Shown here piece by piece: positions 42,347-47,943 of a stretch of 64,000 bases of DNA; the stretch's first letter is position 1; each line of letters begins with the position of its first letter. Source of the DNA: Chersky-806 sp036502405. Its GTDB lineage: Bacteria > Actinomycetota > Acidimicrobiia > IMCC26256 > JAENVU01. The position numbers and the translations under genes were made by a program. Under the pieces are notes generated by a model, which saw only the letters and a program-made list of their open reading frames with translations, searched no databases and was not told the DNA's origin. The stretch is from assembly GCA_036502405.1 (NCBI GenBank), contig DASXYP010000024.1:1-64000 (forward strand). The letters are read 5' to 3'.

Positions 42347-42441
42347 GGCGGATCCTCAGCAGGTCGAGGGATGGCCCCGGATCACGGGCGGCGCGCGGCG
42401 CGTCTGCTCCGGGTCGGGGACCGAGGGAAAGGGGAGCGCGC

Positions 42442-42540
42442 TCAGGCGCGACCCAGGCCCGCGCGCCGACACAGCTCGTCCGTCACCTCATGGGGGGTGC
42501 GGCCTTGAGCGATGCTCGGGGCTCCGTGGGACCGGATCAC
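42442..42540 (-). CDS. Probable 32-aa leader peptide of the cys operon
   Basis: GTG 42540 opens a 32-codon ORF, 'MIRSHGAPSIAQGRTPHEVT' then 'DELCRRAGLGRA', ending 95 nt before the sulfite reductase. A promoter (-35 CTGGCA 42577-42572, -10 TACGCT 42553-42548, 18-nt spacer) ends 7 nt before this GTG, so translation would be leaderless. The 'ELCRRAG' motif is reminiscent of 'VDLCR' leader peptides of actinobacterial sulfur genes. Only one Cys codon is present, unlike poly-Cys attenuators. Confidence 0.45.
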   Translation of the reverse strand: MIRSHGAPSIAQGRTPHEVTDELCRRAGLGRA

Positions 42541-42547
42541 GACCACG

Positions 42548-42577
42548 AGCGTAACGATTCCGTCCCCGAAATGCCAG
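42548..42577 (-). promoter_or_regulatory. Promoter of the sulfite reductase-cysH operon
   Basis: -35 CTGGCA and -10 TACGCT on the minus strand with an 18-nt spacer. Transcription would start within or beside the leader-peptide GTG. Confidence 0.5.
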
Positions 42578-42591
42578 CGTTCTGGTCGGGA

Positions 42592-42611
42592 ATAAATCCG
42601 ACAGGATTTAT
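42592..42611. promoter_or_regulatory. Perfect palindromic operator between cys operon and proS
   Basis: ATAAATCC-GACA-GGATTTAT: 8-bp perfect arms and a 4-bp spacer in an AT-rich island of an extremely GC-rich region. The centre is about 60 bp upstream of the predicted cys start point and about 90 bp upstream of proS. Looks like a dimeric regulator site. Confidence 0.6.
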
Positions 42612-42621
42612 CGAGATCGAG

Positions 42622-42645
42622 CGGAGCCCGTGTTTCCGGGCTCCG
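42622..42645 (+). other. 9-bp hairpin upstream of proS
   Basis: CGGAGCCCG (42622-42630) / CGGGCTCCG (42637-42645) with a 6-nt loop. No U-tract. It sits between the palindrome and the proS -10 box, so it is DNA upstream of transcription for both genes. The rest of the 347-bp gap holds only the leader ORF, promoters and palindrome. Confidence 0.4.
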
Positions 42646-42680
42646 GCCGCAAGTCACATCGGCCCCGGGGACCGCATCGG

Positions 42681-42686
42681 TAGCCT
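42681..42686 (+). promoter_or_regulatory. -10 box of proS (leaderless)
   Basis: TAGCCT ends 7 nt before ATG 42694. Confidence 0.45.
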
Positions 42687-42693
42687 CTCGGAG

Positions 42694-44403
42694 ATGGCGA
42701 CCGGTCGAGTCATGCGGATGTCGGAGCTGTTCCTGCGCACGTTGCGCGACGACCCGGCCGACGCCGAGCTGGACAGCCACCGGCTGCTGGTCCGGGGCGG
42801 GTTCGTCCGCCGGGTGGCCTCCGGCGTCTACTCGTGGCTCCCGCTGGGGAACCTGGTGCTGCGCAAGGTCGAGCAGATCGTCCGCGAGGAGATGGACGCG
42901 GCCGGCGCGCAGGAGACGGTCCTGCCGATCATCCAGCCCCTCGAGCTCTGGGAGCGCAGCGGCCGGGACGCGGCCTACGGGCCGATGATGTTCCGGCTGC
43001 AGGACCGCAAGGAGACCCGCTTCTGCCTCGCGCCCACCGCGGAGGAGGTCGTGACGACCCTCGTCGCCGCGGAGTACTCGTCGTACCGCGACCTGCCGCT
43101 GAACCTGTACCAGATCAACTGGAAGTACCGCGACGAGCTCCGGCCCCGCTTCGGCGTGCTGCGCTCGCGCGAGTTCCTGATGAAGGACGCCTACTCCTTC
43201 GACGCGGACCTCGACGGCCTGCAGACGTCCTACGACGCGATGTACGCCGCGTACCAGAAGGTGTTCACGCGCTGCGGGCTGACGTTCCGGTCGGTCAAGG
43301 CGCAGTCGGGCGAGATCGGTGGCGACACGAGCCAGGAGTTCATGGCGGTCGCAGCGGTGGGCGAGGACGCGTTCGTGTGGTGCGAGAGCTGCGACTACGC
43401 CGCGAACACCGAGGCCGCGACCAAGCAGGAGCTGGCCGGGAGCCCCGCGCCGGACGACGCGCCCGCACCTGAGCGGCTGCACACTCCCGACCTGCCGGGG
43501 ATCGAAGGCGTGGCGAAGCACCTCAAGACGAAGCCGAACCGGCTGCTGAAGTCGATCGCGTTCGACGTCGACGGCGAGCTCGGGCTCGCGATCGTCCCCG
43601 GCGACCGCGAGGTCAACGAGTTCGCGCTCGACGCACTGTTCGACCACGAGGTCCGGCTTCTCACCGACGCGGACTTCGCGGCCCGTCCCGAGCTCCCGAA
43701 GGGCTACATCGGCCCGGACTTCCCCGGCGCGAAGTACGTCGTCGCGGACTCGTCGGTGCGCGCGCCGCACCCCTGGATCACCGGCGCGAACGAGATCGAC
43801 CACCACGTGCGCGGGCTGGTGCTCGGGCGCGACTTCACGCCGACGCAGTGGGCGGAGATCGCGGTCGTCGCGCCCGGCGACCCGTGCCCGCGCTGCGGTG
43901 CGCCGTTGCGCATCGACCGCGGGATCGAGGTCGGCCACGTCTTCCAGCTCGGAACGAAGTACACCGAGGCGCTCGGCGCGCACTACACCGACGACAACGG
44001 GGACCAGCACCCGATGGTGATGGGCTGCTACGGCATCGGCGTCACCCGGATCATCGCCGCCGTGGTGGAGGAGCACCACGACGAGCACGGGATCGCCTGG
44101 CCGGCCGCGCTCGCGCCGTTCGACGTGCACCTGATCGCGATGCCCGGCGACGAGACCCTCGCCGCGGCGGAGGAGCTGGCCGAGAAGCTGGGCGCCGCGG
44201 GGGTCGACGTGCTGTTCGACGAGCGCGAGACCCGTCCCGGCGTGAAGTTCGCCGACGCCGACCTGCTCGGGGTCCCGGTCCAGGTCATCGTCGGGGCGAA
44301 GGGCCTCGCGCGCGGGGTCGTCGAGCGCAAGCGACGAGCGACAGGCGAGCGCGACGAGATCCCGGTCGCGGACGCGGTGACCGTGCTCGCGGGCCGCTCG
44401 TGA
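42694..44403 (+). CDS. proS: Prolyl-tRNA synthetase, bacterial type with editing insert
   Basis: Charges tRNA-Pro. 569 aa: class II motif 1 'VLRKVEQIVREEMDAAGAQE', motif 2 'LPLNLYQINWKYRDELRPRF', motif 3 'MVMGCYGIGVTRIIAAVVEE'; between motifs 2 and 3 the YbaK-like editing insert ('KPNRLLKSIAFDVDGELGLA'), which clears Ala-tRNA-Pro. A CxxC in 'CPRCGAPLRIDRGIEVGHVF'. C-terminal anticodon domain. ATG 42694 fits the -10 box; 'MRMSELFL' at 42712 is an alternative. Overlaps the ligase by GTGA. Confidence 0.95.
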   Translation: MATGRVMRMSELFLRTLRDDPADAELDSHRLLVRGGFVRRVASGVYSWLPLGNLVLRKVEQIVREEMDAAGAQETVLPIIQPLELWERSGRDAAYGPMMFRLQDRKETRFCLAPTAEEVVTTLVAAEYSSYRDLPLNLYQINWKYRDELRPRFGVLRSREFLMKDAYSFDADLDGLQTSYDAMYAAYQKVFTRCGLTFRSVKAQSGEIGGDTSQEFMAVAAVGEDAFVWCESCDYAANTEAATKQELAGSPAPDDAPAPERLHTPDLPGIEGVAKHLKTKPNRLLKSIAFDVDGELGLAIVPGDREVNEFALDALFDHEVRLLTDADFAARPELPKGYIGPDFPGAKYVVADSSVRAPHPWITGANEIDHHVRGLVLGRDFTPTQWAEIAVVAPGDPCPRCGAPLRIDRGIEVGHVFQLGTKYTEALGAHYTDDNGDQHPMVMGCYGIGVTRIIAAVVEEHHDEHGIAWPAALAPFDVHLIAMPGDETLAAAEELAEKLGAAGVDVLFDERETRPGVKFADADLLGVPVQVIVGAKGLARGVVERKRRATGERDEIPVADAVTVLAGRS

Positions 44404-45491
44404 CGCCCAAGGTCACGCCGCCGGTCTCTCCCATGCTCGCCAAGCTGGCGCGCGAGATGCCCCTGGGCGAGCAGTGGGCGTACGAGCCCAAGTGGGACGG
44501 CTTCCGCTGCATCGCGTTCCGGGACGCGAAGGAGATCGAGCTCGGCAGCCGCAACGAGAAGCCGCTCACGCGCTACTTCCCGGACCTCATCGGGCCCATG
44601 TTGAAGTCGCTGCCCGACGGCGCCGTCGTGGACGGCGAGATCGTGATCAAGACGCCGGACGGGCTGGACTTCGACCTGCTCTCGCAGCGCATCCACCCGG
44701 CCGCGAGCCGGGTGGCGATGCTGGCCGAGTCGACGCCCGCCGCGTTCGTGGCCTTCGACCTGCTGGCCAAGGGGAGCCAGGACCTGCGCGAGAAGCCGTT
44801 CGAGCAACGCCGGGCGGCACTGGAGCAGGCGCTGGCGAAGGCGCACCCGTCGGTCCACCTCACGCCGATCACCCGCGACCCCGACACAGCGCGCCAGTGG
44901 TTCGAGACCTTCGAGGGTGCCGGCCTCGACGGCGTCATCGCGAAGGATGTCAACGAGACGTACAAGGAAGGTGAGCGCGGCTGGCTCAAGGTGAAGCACC
45001 TGCGCACCGCCGACTGCGTCGTCGCGGGCTTCCGCTGGCACAAGGACGGCAAGGGCGTCGGGTCGCTCCTGCTCGGGCTCTACGACGACGGTGGCGACCT
45101 GCACCACGTCGGGGTCGCGTCCAGCTTCAACGCGGCGCGTCGGGCCGAGCTCGTCGGCGAGCTCGAGCCCCAGCGGCGAGGCGCGCTCGAAGGGCACCCG
45201 TGGCGGGACTGGGCCGAGTGGTCGGACCCGAAGGTGGTCGAGGCCGGCGGCGGCCCGGAGCAGCGGATGCCGGGCACCGGCAACCGCTGGAACGCCAAGA
45301 AGGACATGAGCTGGGAGCCGCTCCGCATCGGGCTCGTCGCCGAGGTCGCCTACGAGCACATGCAGCGCGACCGGTTCCGCCACACGGCCCGGTTCCAGCG
45401 CTGGCGTCCCGATCGCGAGCCCGCGTCGTGCACCTACGAGCAGCTCGAGGTCCCCGTCCCGATGGAGCTCGAGCAGGTCTTCGGGAGCTGA
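44400..45491 (+). CDS. ATP-dependent DNA ligase (LigC-like)
   Basis: 363 aa from GTG 44400, overlapping the proS stop (GTGA). Adenylation site Lys in 'YEPKWDGFRCIAFRDAKEIE' (KxDG), then 'RNEKPLTRYFPDL', 'VVDGEIVI', 'GLDGVIAKDVNETYKEGERG', 'WLKVKHLRTADCVV' (motif V) and an OB-fold C-terminus. No polymerase or nuclease domains, so it resembles mycobacterial LigC rather than LigD. Probably a repair ligase; no Ku gene is in the window. Confidence 0.92.
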   Translation: MTPKVTPPVSPMLAKLAREMPLGEQWAYEPKWDGFRCIAFRDAKEIELGSRNEKPLTRYFPDLIGPMLKSLPDGAVVDGEIVIKTPDGLDFDLLSQRIHPAASRVAMLAESTPAAFVAFDLLAKGSQDLREKPFEQRRAALEQALAKAHPSVHLTPITRDPDTARQWFETFEGAGLDGVIAKDVNETYKEGERGWLKVKHLRTADCVVAGFRWHKDGKGVGSLLLGLYDDGGDLHHVGVASSFNAARRAELVGELEPQRRGALEGHPWRDWAEWSDPKVVEAGGGPEQRMPGTGNRWNAKKDMSWEPLRIGLVAEVAYEHMQRDRFRHTARFQRWRPDREPASCTYEQLEVPVPMELEQVFGS

Positions 45492-45553
45492 CCGGCCCCG
45501 CCCGCGCGGCGGTGATCCGACCCGACGCCATGGGAATCAGAGGTCCTGTCTGG

Positions 45554-45559
45554 TATCCT
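45554..45559 (+). promoter_or_regulatory. -10 box of the rimP-nusA-infB operon
   Basis: TATCCT about 63 bp after the ligase stop and about 45 bp before the terminator-like hairpin, so that hairpin would be transcribed in the rimP leader. Confidence 0.4.
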
Positions 45560-45591
45560 CGTCGGGTTCTCGTACGGATGTGTCGGCCCCT

Positions 45592-45634
45592 CGTGGGCCA
45601 GGCCAGCGTGGGCTTTGTGCCCACGCTGTTTATT
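45592..45634 (+). terminator. Intrinsic terminator/attenuator in the rimP-nusA leader
   Basis: CAGCGTGGGC (45604-45613), loop TTTGT, GCCCACGCTG (45619-45628), then TTTATT: a perfect 10-bp stem plus U-rich run, rare in this GC-rich window. The 7-mer CGTGGGC of the 5' arm occurs also at 45592-45598 and could compete for the 3' arm. GGCCC/GGGCC (45585-45599) forms another small stem. As the -10 box lies upstream, premature termination of the nusA operon is suggested. Confidence 0.6.
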
Positions 45635-45666
45635 GACTTCACGAGGCGCACGAGGAGGAGGTGAGC

Positions 45667-46182
45667 GTGGTGCCCGATCGGCTGGAGACCATCCGAGGCG
45701 TGGTGGAGCCGGCCCTGGCCCCGCTCGATCTCGGGATCTACGACCTCGTCGTCGCCGCCGGCACCGTCCGGCTCGTGGTCGACCGCCCCGGCGGGGTCGA
45801 CATCGACACCCTCGAGGCCGCCAGCCGCGCCGTCTCCCCCCGGCTCGAGGAGCTGGACGAGATGTCCGGCCCGTACACCCTCGAGGTCAGCAGCCCCGGC
45901 GTCGAGCGGACGTTGCGGACCCCGGAGCACTTCGCCGGCGCCGTCGGCACCGAGGTCTCCGTGAAGGCCCGCAACGCCGACGGGGCGATGGAGCGGATCC
46001 GGGGCCTGCTCATCGCCGCAGGCCCCGACCACGTCACCCTCCGCGTCGACGACGGCGACCGCGACATCGAGATCAGCTCGATCGAAGCCGCCCGCACGGT
46101 CTTCGACTGGTCACCCGCCCCCAAGCCGGGCAAGGGCTCGAAGCCCGGCCGCACCAAGAAGGAAGCAGCAGCACGCCCATGA
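45667..46182 (+). CDS. rimP: Ribosome maturation factor RimP
   Basis: 30S assembly factor. Three in-frame GTGs (45661, 45667, 45670) compete; AGGAGG at 45653-45658 is 8 nt from 45667. 'RLETIRGVVEPALAPLDLGI', 'VRLVVDRPGGVDIDTLEAAS' and 'YTLEVSSPGVERTLRTPEHF' are family motifs; a Lys-rich tail follows. The stop overlaps an 8-codon minicistron (ATGA). Confidence 0.94.
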   Translation: MVPDRLETIRGVVEPALAPLDLGIYDLVVAAGTVRLVVDRPGGVDIDTLEAASRAVSPRLEELDEMSGPYTLEVSSPGVERTLRTPEHFAGAVGTEVSVKARNADGAMERIRGLLIAAGPDHVTLRVDDGDRDIEISSIEAARTVFDWSPAPKPGKGSKPGRTKKEAAARP

Positions 46183-46205
46183 ATAGCCAAGCGGTACGCC
46201 CATGA
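46179..46205 (+). other. Eight-codon minicistron linking rimP to nusA
   Basis: ATG 46179 overlaps the rimP stop and encodes MNSQAVRP; its TGA overlaps the nusA ATG (46202). The context ACGCCCATGAA occurs at both starts (46173-46183 and 46196-46206), so this is a short duplication of the nusA start region. Confidence 0.5.
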
Positions 46206-47563
46206 ACTCCGAGATGATGGAAGCGCTCTACACGATCGAGCGCGAGAAGGGGATCTCGGTCGAGATCATGCTCGAGGCGCTCGCGAACGCGCTCGTGACC
46301 GCCTACAAGCGGATGCCCGAGGCGGCCGAGGAGGCGCTGGTCGAGATCGACATCGAGACCGGTGACATCCACGTCATCGCCCAGGAGCTCGACGAGGACG
46401 GCCAGGTCGTCAAGGAGTGGGACGACACCCCGAACGACTTCGGGCGCATCGCGGCGCAGACCGCCAAGCAGGTGATCCTCCAGCGCATCCGTGAGGCGGA
46501 GCGCGAGATGAAGTACGAGGAGTACGCGGGCCGCGAGGGCGACATCGTCACCGGGATCATCCAGCAGACCGACCAGCGCTACACGCTGCTCGACCTGGGC
46601 AAGGTCGAGGCGTTGCTGCCCCAGGCCGAGCAGGTCCAGAACGAGCGCTACGAGCACGGCAGCCGCCTCAAGGCGTACATCGTCGAGGTCCGCAAGACCG
46701 CGAAGGGCCCCCAGATCGTCGTGAGCCGGACCCACCCGGGCCTGGTCAAGCGGCTCTTCGAGCTCGAGGTGCCGGAGCTGCTCGACGGCGTCGTGGAGCT
46801 GAAGGCGGTCGCGCGCGAGCCCGGCCACCGCACCAAGATCGCGGTCGCGTCCAACGACCAGAACGTGGATCCGGTCGGCGCCTGCGTCGGCGCCCGGGGC
46901 TCCCGCGTCCGGATGGTGGTGAACGAGGTCCGCGGCGAGAAGGTCGACATCGTCCCGTACACCGACGACCCGGCCGAGTTCGTGATGAAGGCGCTCGCAC
47001 CGGCGCGTGTGCGCGAGGTGCGCATCCACCCCGAGACCGGGATCGCCGAGGTGATCGTCCCGGACTTCCAGCTGTCGCTCGCGATCGGCAAGGAAGGCCA
47101 GAACGCGCGCCTCGCGGCCCGGCTGACCGGGTGGCGGGTCGACATCAAGAGCGAGAGCCAGCTCGCCGAGGAGGAGTCCGGCGGCGGGGTCGAGTACGCC
47201 GAGGGCGAGTGGGTCGAGGGCCCGTCGGGCGAGCTCGTCTGGCAGCCGGCCGAGGGTGGCGACGCGATCTCCGCCGCCGAGGCGGGCTACGCGTCGCCGG
47301 ATCTCGGCGCCGCGGTCGGCGAGGGCGAGGCGAAGCCGGTGCTCGACCCGACCAGCCTGGGTGACAAGCCGACACCTCCGCCCGCGCCCCCGGCGCCCGC
47401 GCCGGCCGCGGTCGACGAGTCGGCACCCGAGGCCCCGACCGGCGAGCCGACCGAAGCTCCAGCGGCCGGGGTGGAGGAGCCAACGGCGCCATCGACCCAG
47501 ACCGAAGCCGGCGGTGCGCCGTTGGCGACCAGCCAAGGCGAGAAGGAGGGGACGGTCAGTTAG
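46202..47563 (+). CDS. nusA: Transcription termination/antitermination factor NusA
   Basis: 453 aa. N-terminal RNA-polymerase-binding domain ('MMEALYTIEREKGISVEIML'), S1 domain about 125-195 ('GIIQQTDQRYTLLDLGKVEA'), tandem KH domains about 200-345 ('GARGSRVRMVVNEVRGEKVD' and 'LSLAIGKEGQNARLAARLTG'), and a ~110-residue Pro/Ala/Glu-rich tail not found in basic NusA. Has no ribosome-binding site of its own and seems reached by coupling through the minicistron. NusA may act on the hairpin in its own leader. Confidence 0.96.
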   Translation: MNSEMMEALYTIEREKGISVEIMLEALANALVTAYKRMPEAAEEALVEIDIETGDIHVIAQELDEDGQVVKEWDDTPNDFGRIAAQTAKQVILQRIREAEREMKYEEYAGREGDIVTGIIQQTDQRYTLLDLGKVEALLPQAEQVQNERYEHGSRLKAYIVEVRKTAKGPQIVVSRTHPGLVKRLFELEVPELLDGVVELKAVAREPGHRTKIAVASNDQNVDPVGACVGARGSRVRMVVNEVRGEKVDIVPYTDDPAEFVMKALAPARVREVRIHPETGIAEVIVPDFQLSLAIGKEGQNARLAARLTGWRVDIKSESQLAEEESGGGVEYAEGEWVEGPSGELVWQPAEGGDAISAAEAGYASPDLGAAVGEGEAKPVLDPTSLGDKPTPPPAPPAPAPAAVDESAPEAPTGEPTEAPAAGVEEPTAPSTQTEAGGAPLATSQGEKEGTVS

Positions 47564-47822
47564 CGCGACCATCGAGCGCAGCTGCATCGGGTGCGGCCGG
47601 AGAGCGGCACCTGCGGCGCTCGACCGGATCGCCCGGCGCCCGGACGGCAGCCTCGGCATCGGTCGGAACGAGCCGGGCCGCGGCGCCTGGATCTGCACCG
47701 GCTCGGTGGCGTGCTTCGACCGGGCAGTGCGCCGGAAGGCCCTGGAGCGGTCGCTCCGACGGCCGGTGAGCACCACCGACATGGAAGGGCTCCGTGCGAG
47801 ACTGTACGGAGCCGCCCCGTAG
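47514..47822 (+). CDS. ylxR: YlxR (DUF448) RNA-binding protein, start uncertain
   Basis: Conserved core from about 47574: 'IERSCIGCGRRAAPAALDRI' and 'GRGAWICTGSVACFDRAVRR'. A strong Shine-Dalgarno (AGAAGGAGGGG, 47541-47551) precedes the core, but no ATG, GTG or TTG follows in frame at a usable distance; the codons are TCA GTT AGC GCG ACC ATC. GTG 47514, inside nusA, is the nearest canonical start and is used here. Either a non-canonical start is used or the protein has an N-terminal extension. Standard nusA-ylxR-infB order. Confidence 0.75.
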   Translation: MRRWRPAKARRRGRSVSATIERSCIGCGRRAAPAALDRIARRPDGSLGIGRNEPGRGAWICTGSVACFDRAVRRKALERSLRRPVSTTDMEGLRARLYGAAP

Positions 47823-47866
47823 GGGGCGCAGCCGCGGCCCTGTCGGGCCGGGACGGGAACACCGAT

Positions 47867-47915
47867 CGGCTCCACTCGGAGCCGGCGGGCACCAGCAACG
47901 GCCCCAGCCGGGGCC
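47867..47915 (+). promoter_or_regulatory. Twin hairpins in the infB leader
   Basis: CGGCTCC/GGAGCCG (47867-47884, 4-nt loop) and GGCCCC/GGGGCC (47900-47915, 4-nt loop) fill the 121-bp ylxR-infB gap; AAGGGA follows before TTG 47944. Could modulate IF-2 translation. Confidence 0.35.
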
Positions 47916-47943
47916 GGGACAGCAACAAGGGACGGATCTGGCC

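Noticed and set aside
42601..42693. T-box riboswitch before proS
   Set aside because: No T-box sequence or specifier loop, and the -10 box lies 8 nt from the ATG, leaving no leader.
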